Assembly: GCA_963764955.1 (NCBI GenBank)
Contig: CAVXVE010000020.1
Span: 1 to 64,000, forward strand
Origin: Roseiarcus sp963764955
GTDB taxonomy: Bacteria; Pseudomonadota; Alphaproteobacteria; Rhizobiales; Beijerinckiaceae
Length of the DNA: 64,000 nucleotides
Reading direction: 5' to 3'
In this document: positions 1 to 8,532 of the stretch, piece after piece
Position numbering within the stretch: the first letter of the stretch is position 1
Layout of the letters: every line of letters starts with the position of its first letter
Translations under genes and position numbers: made by a program
Notes under the pieces: generated by a model
What the model was told of the DNA's origin: nothing
The model's input: only the letters and a program-made list of their open reading frames with translations
The model's database searches: none

Positions 1-438
1 AAGGCGAAGGACGTCACCGCCACGCTCGATCTGGCGCTGGCGGCTTCAGGCTCGATCAGATGACCGTCGTTCACCGACCGCGGCTCTTGTCGGATAATGG
101 CTCATTCTACGTCGCGAGCGACCTTGCCGATTGGCTGGACGAGCGGAGCATCGAGCATGTCCGCGGGCTCCCCTTTCCATCCGCAGACCCAAGGCAAGAT
201 CGAGCGCTGGCATCAAACGCTCAAGAACCGCATCCTGCTCGAGCATTACGACCTGCCCGGCGATCTCGAACGCCAGGTCGCGACCTTCGTCGAGCACTAC
301 AACCATGCCCGCTATCACGAGAGCCTCGGCAATCTCACTCCGGCCGGGCGGGCCGAGGCCATCCTCCTCGAACGCGAAAGGATCAAGCGCCAGACCATCG
401 CAAACCGTCGTTTGCAGCACCACCTGCATGCCGCATAA
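1..438 (+). pseudogene. IS3-family transposase OrfB, C-terminal remnant
   Basis: The translated pieces match the end of an IS3-family DDE integrase core: a segment with HRPRLLSDNG and ADWLDE, then FHPQTQGKIERWHQTLKNR and FVEHYNHARYHESL. They lie in three successive reading-frame blocks (frame 1 to about 57, frame 3 to about 170, frame 1 to the stop at 438), so at least two frameshifts break the gene, and the 5' part lies outside the window. It directly abuts the sorC remnant, which suggests the element inserted there. It cannot encode an active transposase as read. Confidence 0.8.
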
Positions 439-524
439 CCTCAACCACAGATGATCCAGAGCCTCCCTTCCGAAAGCCGGCAATATGTCTCAAATCATCT
501 GACGACGGACAGCAGGAAGCGCAG

Positions 525-734
525 ACCATCGGGCTCGATCTGCGCGATTGCGCCAATCGGGAATTCTCGATCGGTGTCGCGGCGGGCGCGGAGAAGCATG
601 CCGTCGTGCGCGCCGGCATCCGGGCGCGCTACCTCAATGTGCTCGTGACCGACGAGCCCACGGCCCGGTTCCTTCTCGAAGAGAAGGACAGGCGAGCGTT
701 TCACGAAAGCGAGGTCGAGAATGAACGTCGCTGA
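525..734 (+). pseudogene. SorC/DeoR-type sugar-binding regulator, C-terminal remnant
   Basis: Frame 3 encodes a stretch containing SIGVAAG, then about fifteen residues on YLNVLVTDEPTARFLLEE. This resembles the last strands of the sugar-phosphate-binding domain of SorC-family regulators, where an (I/V)GVA(A/G)G segment precedes a VLITDE(A)TA motif. The N-terminal HTH and most of the effector domain are gone, replaced by IS3 sequence. The stop codon overlaps the start of the deoC remnant by 14 bp, the arrangement expected of an original sorC-deoC operon. Family assignment is from motif recognition only. Confidence 0.55.
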
Positions 735-1170
735 AACCGCTCTTCCCACGAGAGGCCACAACCGGCCCCGCAACCCGGGCGCGCCGCTCGCGCCCGATTG
801 GTTTGAAAGCGTCGGTGTCAATGCGAGCGCGGTCGAGCGGCGCGCCGCGACCCTGACCACCCGCCGGTCGGTCAAGAAGGAATGGCAGGCGGCGCGGCTC
901 GTGAAGGCGATGACCTGCATCGACCTGACGACGCTTTCGGGCGACGACACGCCTGGGCGCGTGCGCCGGCTCTGCGCCAAGGCGCGCCGTCCGCTCAGCG
1001 ACGAACTCATCGAAGCGCTTGATCTTGCCGAAATGGGCCTGACGGTGGCGGCGGTCTGCGTCTACCCGATCATGGTTGGGCCCGCGGTCAAGGTGCTCGA
1101 GGGCTCGGGGCATTCCGGTTGCCTCCGTCACTATCGGCTTTCCCGCCGGCATACCTGGCTCTTCCATTGG
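721..1170 (+). pseudogene. deoC: deoxyribose-phosphate aldolase, truncated and frameshifted
   Basis: The reading frame from ATG 721 matches the N-terminal third of long alphaproteobacterial DeoC proteins: DWFESVGVNASAVERRA, TTRRSVKKEWQAA, TCIDLTTLSGDDTPGRVRRL and LTVAAVCVY. Near 1107 the frame shifts by one base; the next frame continues with IPVASVTIGFPAG, the expected following strand. After about 1160 the similarity stops, so the catalytic-lysine half is missing. With the overlapping sorC piece this is the fossil of a deoxyribose or related sugar operon. DeoC normally cleaves deoxyribose-5-phosphate to glyceraldehyde-3-phosphate and acetaldehyde. Confidence 0.7.
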
Positions 1171-1520
1171 ACGAATTCGGCGGCTTCGTCTCCAGCGCGA
1201 GAAAACCGTTTCGTACGCGACGCAGCTATCGAGAGCCCGAGACTGATTCGTGAATGTCGTCTGAGCAGGGTTCGATTCTCGGACGTTTCGTGCCAAGACC
1301 GTCCCGTGGGGCGCCTCGCGAGTCATTGACCTCCGATGATGGCGACGACCTGGGAAGGGGCGGCCGCCGACCTCGCCGACGATCTCAGGATAGCGACAAC
1401 ATCGCTCGCTAAGGATGGTAAAGGGATGTGTCAGAGCAAATCTTCGGGTTATTCCGACTGTGTGAGCAATCCGTTCCGACAGTTCATGCGCGAACTCAGG
1501 AGCCGGTGAATTCGGCCAAC
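1171..1520. other. intergenic, degraded
   Basis: No convincing gene. A 57-codon ORF from 1336 has no recognisable features. A tRNA-T-arm-like string near 1265-1275 is not supported by the rest of a cloverleaf. Confidence 0.4.
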
Positions 1521-1931
1521 TCAGTTGGGCATGACATCGAGAACGGCCAGCTCCAGGTGCGACACATCCGCATCAGGAGAAGTGCAATTCATCTCATGGA
1601 AATGCACGTAATAACGCCCTGAATATTGGGCTGTGAATGTAAGCGATGTCTCTACCCCAGGCAACAAAGTGCTTTCCACTTCAGGACCGTGGACGTAGAA
1701 CTGGCCGGCACGGGTAGAGGTGACAACAAAGGTGATACGATCACCCTGACGTGCTTCGAGGATCTTTACGTCCGGCTTTTTCTCTCCGATATTGAGACGA
1801 TAAGATCGATCCTGCGGCCCAACGGCGAGGTCCGGAGCCGCAAAGTGAGCGGCCGCACGATATATTCCGCTGAGGAGAAGCGCCGTCACGGCAACGAGAG
1901 CTATTGTGCGTAATCGCATGGAGAAAATCAT
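1521..1931 (-). CDS. exported cupredoxin-like protein
   Basis: A 136-residue protein with a hydrophobic N-terminal signal segment (residues about 5-28, LRTIALVAVTALLLSG) followed by a small beta-rich domain: KILEARQGDRITFVV, GQFYVHG, TSLTFTAQYSGRYYVHFHE. This strand order resembles cupredoxin-like folds, and His and Cys residues cluster near the end (VHFHEMNCT). A full type-1 copper site cannot be asserted from the sequence. Probably periplasmic. It stands alone between IS-derived DNA and the halogenase. Met5 (1919) is an alternative start. The function is unknown. Confidence 0.6.
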   Translation of the reverse strand: MIFSMRLRTIALVAVTALLLSGIYRAAAHFAAPDLAVGPQDRSYRLNIGEKKPDVKILEARQGDRITFVVTSTRAGQFYVHGPEVESTLLPGVETSLTFTAQYSGRYYVHFHEMNCTSPDADVSHLELAVLDVMPN

Positions 1932-2317
1932 GGCATCGGCCCTTGAAGGAACGATACACCGATCCTCCTAGGTCACCACCCCCGACTTTAGTTTAACGCG
2001 AGCCCTTGCGCGCGCCTATTCGCAAAGGTGGCGCGAATACCAGTTGGAATTATCAGCCAAATTGACCTAATTCTCCCGATGTCCCAGATTGGCGGCGACT
2101 TCGAGTTTGGCCACCTTGCCGAGACGCAAAACCGGTCAGCGGCAATGAGCATCGCGGCGGCAAGTATAGCCGTACCGCTGCTGCTGGGAGATCTCATGAT
2201 GGTGTTGATGGCCATTGCATCAACCTTCATGACCGTTCCTCTCATACGGGTTATCTACCGCCGCGGCGGTCATTTGATTCCCACGCGGGATCGAGGCTTA
2301 GTCGAGGAAATCCGAGT
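1932..2317. other. intergenic between cupredoxin-like gene and halogenase
   Basis: Divergent promoter region of lower GC than its surroundings. No gene is supported. A GAGGAA ribosome-binding site lies about 7-12 bases before the halogenase start. Confidence 0.4.
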
Positions 2318-3832
2318 ATGGACCAGAGAATTGCGCGAGATGTCGTTATCCTGGGTGGGGGCACCGCTGGCTGGATGACCGCAGCCGCGCTCTCGCGCGC
2401 GGTCAACAGCAAAGTCAGCATCACCGTTGTGGAGTCCGACGAAATCCGCACAGTCGGCGTTGGGGAAGCCACAATTCCCGGGATTATACGATTCAACCAC
2501 TTGCTGGAACTCGACGAAAACGAGTTCATGCGTGAGACGCAGGGAACGATCAAGCTCGGTATTGAGTTCCGCGACTGGACCTTCATCGGCCACTGCTACA
2601 TGCATGGCTTCGGCCGCTTCCCCCAGAACATCCAGCTGGCGACCTTCGAGCAGATCTGGCAGCGCATGAACCTAGCGGGGCGCGCCGCCGACTTGCCAGC
2701 CTATTCGATGACCAAGACCGCGGCCTATGCCGGCAAGTTCATGCGCCCGCGCCTTGACGTACCTGATTCGCCGCTAGCTGACATCGCCTACGCCTTCCAC
2801 TTCGACGCCAGCCTGTACGCGCGCTACTTGCGGCGCTACGCCGAGGCGCGCGGCACGCGCCGCATCGAAGGCAAGGTGACGCACGTGTCGCGCGATGGCT
2901 CTACAGGCGACCTCACAGGCCTCACGCTCGCCAGCGGGCAGCAAGTGGATGGCGAGTTCTTCGTCGATTGCTCAGGCTTTCGAGGCCGCCTTATCGAAGA
3001 GGAGTTCAAGAGCGGCTACGACGATTGGACACACTGGCTACCCTGTGATCGCGCGGTCACAACGCATTGCGCGTCGCCACGGCCGATCGTTCCGTTCACG
3101 CGCGCGACCGCGCGCAGCGTGGGGTGGCAATGGCGTATCCCACTGCAGCACCGCACCGGGAATGGCTACGTGTTCAGCAGCCAATACATCAGCGAGGACG
3201 AGGCTACCGCGACGATGCTAGCGAACCTCGACGGAGAGGCGCTAGCCGAGCCGTGGACGCTGCGCTTCGTGACCGGCGTGCGTCGGAAGGTGTGGCAGCG
3301 CAACTGCGTCGCGATCGGACTTTCAAGCGGCTTCCTCGAGCCGCTGGAGTCGACTAGCATTCAACTAATCCAGAGCTCGATTTCGCGCTTACTACATTTC
3401 TTTCCCGCCGCTGTGCCGAGCCAGCCCGACATCGACGAGTACAACCGGCTGACGCGACGCGAGTTCGAGCACGTCCGCGACTTCATCATCTTGCATTACC
3501 ACGCAACGCAGCGCAACGACTCACCATTTTGGAACTATACCCGCACGATGTCGATCCCGGAGACGCTGCGGCATAAGATGGAGCTGTTCCAAAGCCAGGG
3601 TCGGCTACTCAATGAAGCCGAGGGGCTGTTCGCGCAGGGAAGCTGGTTCCAGGTAATGCATGGCCAGGGCCTGCGGCCACGCGGATACAACTCGATCGTC
3701 GATGTGGTCAACATCAAGGACGTGAGCACTTACATCGAAGGCATGCGACGTGCGATCCGCAACTGCGTCGAGGCGATGCCTACTCACGATGAGTTCCTTG
3801 AGAAGAACTGCAAGGCAGCGCCTCCGGCGTGA
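2318..3832 (+). CDS. flavin-dependent tryptophan halogenase family protein
   Basis: A 504-residue protein of normal length for the PrnA/RebH family, which uses FADH2, O2 and halide to halogenate aromatic substrates. It has the FAD-binding GGGTAGW (13-19), the catalytic lysine at position 79 (QGTIKLGIEF), the WxWxIP signature as WQWRIP (270-275), and the EPLEST segment (341-346) carrying the active-site glutamate. All catalytic landmarks are present, so it is probably active. The substrate may be tryptophan or another indole or phenol. No flavin reductase, NRPS or other biosynthetic gene is adjacent, and IS debris follows, so horizontal acquisition is likely. Confidence 0.88.
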   Translation: MDQRIARDVVILGGGTAGWMTAAALSRAVNSKVSITVVESDEIRTVGVGEATIPGIIRFNHLLELDENEFMRETQGTIKLGIEFRDWTFIGHCYMHGFGRFPQNIQLATFEQIWQRMNLAGRAADLPAYSMTKTAAYAGKFMRPRLDVPDSPLADIAYAFHFDASLYARYLRRYAEARGTRRIEGKVTHVSRDGSTGDLTGLTLASGQQVDGEFFVDCSGFRGRLIEEEFKSGYDDWTHWLPCDRAVTTHCASPRPIVPFTRATARSVGWQWRIPLQHRTGNGYVFSSQYISEDEATATMLANLDGEALAEPWTLRFVTGVRRKVWQRNCVAIGLSSGFLEPLESTSIQLIQSSISRLLHFFPAAVPSQPDIDEYNRLTRREFEHVRDFIILHYHATQRNDSPFWNYTRTMSIPETLRHKMELFQSQGRLLNEAEGLFAQGSWFQVMHGQGLRPRGYNSIVDVVNIKDVSTYIEGMRRAIRNCVEAMPTHDEFLEKNCKAAPPA

Positions 3833-3957
3833 ATACGGTCGCTATCTGTGTTGCACGATCGTGCTAAATTCGGCCGCCGTCGAGTGCGCCGACACGCTTC
3901 TCGCGATCGCTGAGTTGTACGTTGAAATGCACTTGCATTCCCGAAGCGCGGCGCTGG

Positions 3958-4074
3958 TCACCACCCTGCGCGCGCCAGTTCAGCACCGACCGCCATAGCC
4001 TTCGCCTTCTCCGTCGCAAGTTCCGCCCGCGCCGCAATCAGCGCCGCTTTCAACGCACCGATGTCGTCCGGAAG
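3958..4074 (-). pseudogene. IS66 TnpC N-terminal scrap fused to the IS630 remnant
   Basis: Continuing in frame from the IS630 remnant, the last 38 codons read LPDDIGALKAALIAARAEL followed by KAKAMAVGAELARAGW. The LPDD-x-x-ALKA pattern is typical of the N-terminus of IS66-type TnpC. The join falls where IS630 would normally continue toward its last catalytic acid, so two unrelated transposase fragments are joined in one ORF. Short match, moderate certainty. Confidence 0.45.
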
Positions 4075-4392
4075 TTGGGTTTCGACGTAAGTCTCGAAGA
4101 CCCGCCGATCCATCGGCGCGTCGATGACGAAAGGCGCGGTGAGCGCGTCGCAGCGCAAGCCGGCGATGAAGGTCTGCGTCTTCCAATGTCCGAACGGGGC
4201 CTTGGAGAGAAGCCTTTGGCCCTTCAGGCAACGGCCGCGCAGGGGCGTCATCTTGGTGGTGGTTCCGGTCTCGTCAAGGAGGAAGATGAGCCGACGCGGC
4301 TCAAGCCGCATCTTCGGTTGGCGAACGCCGGTCCATTCCTCGCGCGCCTGCTTGACGTCAGGCCGATCGCGTTCGCTCGCGACGACGGTTTA
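4075..4392 (-). pseudogene. IS630-family transposase, central/C-terminal half (interrupted)
   Basis: Frame continues TVVASERDRPDVKQAREEW, then RLIFLLDETGTTTKM, KAPFGHWKTQTFIAGLRCD and APFVIDAP, ending FETYVETQ. These are IS630 DDE-domain landmarks, including the DE(T) acid. It is the continuation of the N-terminal half at 5753-6096. The two halves are separated by the IS1111-type element, which entered a T-tract in the codons for RFKK-TVV. The C-terminus is lost where IS66 sequence begins. Confidence 0.75.
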
Positions 4393-4396
4393 TGGA

Positions 4397-4408
4397 ATGG
4401 CCCGCCCC
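4397..4408 (+). repeat. left subterminal inverted repeat of IS1111-type element
   Basis: ATGGCCCGCCCC, an exact 12-base match to the reverse complement of 5738-5749. It sits a few bases inside the element edge, the subterminal placement that distinguishes the IS1111 group from classic IS110. Confidence 0.8.
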
Positions 4409-4456
4409 TCCTTCCGGCGCCGTAAGGTCGCTGGTGATTCAGGAGGAGGAAAGGGT

Positions 4457-5491
4457 ATGGATATTGCGGTCCTTGGCGTCGACCTTGGCAAGAACGTCTG
4501 CAGCGTCGTCGGTCTGGATGCGTCCGGCGCGGTGGTTATGCGGCGTAAAGTAAGACGAGAGACGCTGATTGCTCTGGCGGAGAAGCTTGCTCCGTGCGTT
4601 GTCGGGATGGAGGCCTGCTGCGGCGCCCATCATCTGGGTCGCGTGTTCGCCGCTCACGGCCACGATGTGCGGCTGATGTCGCCCGAATATGTCCGCCCTT
4701 ACGTCAAGGCGCAGAAGAACGACGATCGCGACGCCGAGGGGATCGCGGAAGCGGCGACGCGGCCGACGATGCGCTTTATCGAACTGAAGAGCCAGGAGCA
4801 ACTCGATATGCAGACGCTTCATCGATCGCGAGATCGGTTGGTCGGCGAGCGGACGGCTCTGATCAATCAGTTGCGCGCTATCCTGCTTGAGCGCGGAATG
4901 GTCGCGCCACAGGGCAAACGGAAGCTCGAGCAGTTTCTGAGCGTCCTGATGGATGAACAGGACGGAGCAGGCTTGAGCCCACGGATGATCGTGCTCGTCG
5001 CCGACGCTCGGAAGCAATGGGCCGAGCTTGATCGACGGATCTCTGCTTTCGACGCCGAGTTCGTCCGCTGGGTGAAGGAGAACGAAGAGGCTCGCCGGTT
5101 GATCACGATCCCCGGGATCGGGGCGATTGTCGCCTCCGCCCTTGTCGCCGCTGTTGGTCAGGCGGAGAGCTTCGACCGTGGACGGGATCTCGCCGCATGG
5201 CTCGGTCTGGTCCCTCGACAGTTCACCACTGGCGGCAAGCCAAAGCTGCTCGGGATCAGCAAGCGCGGCAACAAATACCTGCGCCGACAGCTGATCCATG
5301 GAGCGCGCGCGGCGCTGCCCTATGTGGTCGAGCGCGACACGCCGCTCGGCCGATGGGCGAAAGATCTCTCAAGTCGCGCCCACCGCAACGTTGCGATCGT
5401 CGCCTTCGCCAACAAGCTGGCGAGGATCGCCTGGGCGGTGCTGCGGCGCAAAGAGCGGTTTGCCGCGGCAGGACTGCCGACGGCGGCGTAG
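4457..5491 (+). CDS. IS110-family (IS1111 group) DEDD recombinase
   Basis: A 344-residue protein starting at ATG 4457 behind a strong aggaggaggaa ribosome-binding site; an upstream in-frame extension is only IS630 antisense. The N-terminal RuvC-like DEDD domain shows D9 (GVDLGKN), E52 (GMEACCGAHH) and the KNDDRDAEGIAEA block (about 88-99). The C-terminal Transposase_20 domain has the helix-hairpin-helix-like TIPGIGAIVASALVA (217-231) and GGKPKLLGISKRGNKYLRR (259-277). IS110 recombinases are guided by an RNA from the element's noncoding end. The position before T-GGK, often Ser in the family, is Thr257 here. This may be a subgroup variant. Confidence 0.9.
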   Translation: MDIAVLGVDLGKNVCSVVGLDASGAVVMRRKVRRETLIALAEKLAPCVVGMEACCGAHHLGRVFAAHGHDVRLMSPEYVRPYVKAQKNDDRDAEGIAEAATRPTMRFIELKSQEQLDMQTLHRSRDRLVGERTALINQLRAILLERGMVAPQGKRKLEQFLSVLMDEQDGAGLSPRMIVLVADARKQWAELDRRISAFDAEFVRWVKENEEARRLITIPGIGAIVASALVAAVGQAESFDRGRDLAAWLGLVPRQFTTGGKPKLLGISKRGNKYLRRQLIHGARAALPYVVERDTPLGRWAKDLSSRAHRNVAIVAFANKLARIAWAVLRRKERFAAAGLPTAA

Positions 5492-5737
5492 AGTTCGGCG
5501 ATCGGACACAAAGCGCCGAACGGCCAAAGGGGTTTGCGAGAGGGTGACGACGGGATGGCCTGACAGTCAAACGGCGCTTCGGAAGCCTGGTTCAAAAAAC
5601 GGCGCGATTTGACGCCGGGAGTTTTATGAGGCCCGAAGCGCGCGTATCTCCATCATGGCCGGAGGGCATTCCTCGAGGCCGGATACGTTGAAGCAGACTG
5701 ATCAGCCGCTGATCTCGGCACAAACCCCCTTGCGAAC
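5492..5737 (+). ncRNA. candidate bridge/seekRNA region of the IS1111-type element
   Basis: The 246 noncoding bases between the recombinase stop and the right subterminal repeat. In the IS1111 group the guide (seek or bridge) RNA is known to derive from this downstream region. Visible structure includes a CGGCG/CGCCG hairpin at 5600-5617. I cannot fold the region or define guide loops by eye, so this marks a candidate region and not a mapped transcript. Confidence 0.45.
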
Positions 5738-5749
5738 GGGGCGGGCCAT
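5738..5749 (-). repeat. right subterminal inverted repeat of IS1111-type element
   Basis: GGGGCGGGCCAT on the + strand, the exact inverse of 4397-4408, just inside the junction with the IS630 N-terminal half. Confidence 0.8.
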
Positions 5750-5752
5750 ACG

Positions 5753-6096
5753 TTTTTGAAACGATAGCCGGCGCGAATGAGCCAGCGCGACAGGGAAGCG
5801 GGATCGGCCTTCTCGCCGGTCGCGGCGGCCAGTTCGGCCGCCAGTTCCGGCATGGTGATGTCGGCTTTCCCGGCCACCTGCGCCAAAAGAAATGACCGAT
5901 GCGGCTCGAGCTTGGCGTGGCGCCGGCCGCCGCTGGGCTTGGCCTCGAAGCTTCCCCGCGGGCGAACGGCTTTCATCAGATTCACCACGAACGAAACCGA
6001 CACCCTGAAATGCGCCGCGGCGGCGCGGCGAGAATGGCCGTCCTCGACAAAGCCGACAACGCGTTCACGCAGATCAAGCGAACAGGCCTTCGGCAT
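5753..6096 (-). pseudogene. IS630-family transposase, N-terminal half (interrupted)
   Basis: Starts MPKACSLDLRERVVGFVEDG at 6096 and carries the paired-like HTH (SRRAAAAHFRVSVSFVVNLM), the basic linker and SLSRWLIRAGYRFK, at which point the IS1111-type element interrupts it. The ORF then reads through the insertion as unrelated residues to a stop at 5653. Together with 4075-4392 it rebuilds most of one IS630 transposase on the minus strand. Confidence 0.82.
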
Positions 6097-6218
6097 CGCG
6101 AACCACCTCCTCATGAAGGAGGTAAATCACAACGCTCCCCTCTCCGGAATCCCCTCTCGATTCAAGCTGACAGTCCGGCGCTCTAGCTGCGGGGGCGCCT
6201 GCGGTCGTGCTGCGTCGC

Positions 6219-8058
6219 TCAACCCGCGTCCTGCGGGAATTGTGTCTGGGCGATGTGGGTATAAGTGCGGCCCTGTGCCAGAAGCACGCCGTGCCGGCCG
6301 CGCTCGACGATCCGGCCCCGATCGAGAACGCAGATCTCGTCCGCCTTCGCCACCGTCGACAGACGGTGGGCAATCACGAGGGTGGTGCGGCCCTCACACA
6401 GCGTATTGAGCGCCTTCTGGATCGCCTGTTCCGATTTCGGAGTTCGAGCGCGGAGGTCGCCTCATCAAGCAGGATGATCGGCGCGTCTTTGAGAAAGGCG
6501 CGCGCAATCGCGATGCGCTGGCGTTGTCCTCCGGAGAGCTGCATACCGTGCTCGCCGCAAGGGGTGTCGTATCCGCGCTCGAAATCCATGATGAAATCAT
6601 GTGCGTACGCGGCCTTTGCCGCTGCCACGATCTCCGCTTCGCTCGCGCCCGGCCGGCCCATGGCGATATTGTCGCGGACGGAACCTTTGAACAGAAAGTT
6701 CTCCTGCGCGACATAGGCGATCTGCTGGCGCAAAGATGCGCGCGTCACGGAGGCGATGTCGACGTCGTCTATCAAGATAGAGCCCGATTCGATCTCATAG
6801 AGGCGCAGGATGAGGCTCATGATGGTCGACTTGCCGCCGCCGGAGCGGCCGACGAGCGCGGTCGTCTTGCCTGCCTGCGCGGTGAAGCTGACCGAATGAA
6901 GCACCCGCTCTTCCGGCCGGTAGCCGAACACGACGTCGCGAAACTCGATTTCCCCCCGCGTGACCCTCAAGATTGACGCATGCCGAGGATCCACTTCGAA
7001 CTCGCGCAGGTCGAGGAACTTATAAAGCATGTTCACCCCAAACAGCGAGGACGAGACGTCGACGTGCAGACGGGCGACACGTTTCAGCGGCTCGTAGAGC
7101 ATGATGACGGAGGTGATGAAGGAAAACATGCTTCCCGGCGGATTGCCGCGAATGATCACAGTGTAGCCGCTGTAGAGAACAACCGCCGCGATGGCGAAAC
7201 CGCCGAGGCTTTCCATGATCGGGCTCGTGCGCGAACTCACCCGCACGAGCTTGTTCGCCGCTTTCTGGAATCCCGAGATCGCCGCCGCCTGGCGGTGCCG
7301 CATGAAGTCCTCGAGCGTAAACGCCTTGACGATTTCTGATCCCCTGCGCTGTCTCCTGCAGCGATTCCATCATCTGCATGGCGCCCTGAAACTCGTTCGC
7401 CATGATACCGCGCACCCGAGTGCTGATCTTGCGCACCCCAATTGCCGCGAGCGGCACGAACATGAGCGCGAAGAACGAGAGCAAGGGATCTTGCGACACC
7501 ATCACGATAACGAGCCCGACAATCGTGAGGGCGTCGCGCGAAAGCGTGGTGATGAGCAGGTTGAGAACGTTGCTGGCCGACTGGGCGATGAAGGACTGGG
7601 TCGCGATGAATTCCGACGAATGCGATTTGCTGTAGTAGGAGACCTTCAACCTGAGCATCTGGTCAAAGATGCGCCGCTGGATCTCGGCCACGATCGCGTT
7701 GGCGATCCGCGACAGCACCACCTGCTGTCCGTAGGTCGCGAGCCCCTTAACCGTGTAGATGGCGACGATGGCGGCGGTGATTTCCCAGACCGCCTCCATC
7801 TTATGGGCCGACGAAGATCCTGTCGACAATCTTGCCGATGATCCAGGCCGAGAGCGACGTCGTCAGCGCGATGAGGCCCATCATCGCGAAGGCGAATACG
7901 TAGCCCTTCCAATGCTTGGGCCCCTGCTCAAGGATCAGCCGGCGCAGGCTTGGACTCACGAGAGCGGTCAGAAAAGGTTGGACACGGTCGCGGGCCGCCT
8001 GCCAAAATGACAAAGAACCCGTCCCTTCCGCGCCGGTCCGTTGACTTTCCAAGCTCAA
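6219..8058 (-). pseudogene. ABC exporter, fused membrane and ATPase domains (MsbA-like), frameshifted
   Basis: When frames are joined this is a full-length half-size exporter of about 610 residues. An N-terminal six-helix domain (AWIIGKIVDRIF, TLSRDALTIVGLVIVMVS, a QETAQGI coupling region) precedes an ATPase with Walker A GRSGGGKST, signature LSGGQRQR, Walker B APIILLDEATSAL and H-loop VIAHRLSTV, ending FPQDAG. Four single-base insertions explain all the breaks: near 7812 (CCC run), near 7345, and two near 6445. Motifs are otherwise intact, so it may be functional in the organism. Such exporters flip lipids or glycolipids. The closest functional group is uncertain. The 3' end abuts the IS630 remnant. 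Confidence 0.8.
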
Positions 8059-8532
8059 TTGAGGCGACCCCGCCTTTTTTCCGGCGCCTTCCTTACCACT
8101 GCGCGCCCGATTTAGGAAACGACGCCCAGAAGGGCAGCGTCGGCAATGCGACCACCGGCGGCTCTTCCCGTCGCGCTGTTCCGGAAGGACTGGAGTCGTC
8201 GCTCGCTGTCAAAGAGCGCGACGGCCAGGCTGGCCCGGCTTCGTTGACCGCCCTCGTATCACGTTCTCTGGTCCTTTCAAGCGCAATGCCGTCGATTGGG
8301 GTTGAGGCCAGCCGTCCATAGTCCGATGATTTCTGGCGGCGCGGTGCGGCATGATAGGCCAGGATTTCTGAGGGGTTTCTGCTTCGTTCTTTTTTTGGAG
8401 AAGTTCGCGCGCGGTCAGTGTGAAGTGAAGTCCCCCCAGCGTTTCTATTGCCTCGGTCGGCCCAACGGGCCACAGTCGATCGAATCGGGCTGCCAAAAAG
8501 CCCACGCGGGAGCGCCACCCAGGGAGAATGGA
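8059..8532. other. intergenic upstream of binding-protein gene
   Basis: No supported gene; overlapping short ORFs on both strands have no recognisable content. It probably holds the divergent promoters of the exporter and the binding protein. Confidence 0.4.

Larger units (their letters stand above)
4393..5752 (+). mobile_element. IS1111-type element (IS110 family), apparently complete
   Basis: About 1.36 kb containing one intact recombinase gene, a 12-bp subterminal inverted repeat at each end (4397-4408 and 5738-5749) and about 250 bp of noncoding DNA downstream of the gene. Both flanks are parts of the same IS630 transposase, so the boundaries are set by the reconstructed target: left flank ending gacgacggttt, right flank beginning ttttgaaacg. 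Exact end bases are ambiguous within the T-tract. No long target duplication is visible, as expected for the family. Confidence 0.82.

Noticed and set aside
1240..1300. tRNA-like 3' end (GGGTTCGATTC then GTGCCA)
   Set aside because: The T-arm stem pairs poorly and no acceptor, D-arm or anticodon arm can be placed upstream; probably coincidence or an unrecognisable remnant.
1336..1509. 57-codon ORF after the deoC remnant
   Set aside because: No ribosome-binding site, family resemblance or conserved composition.
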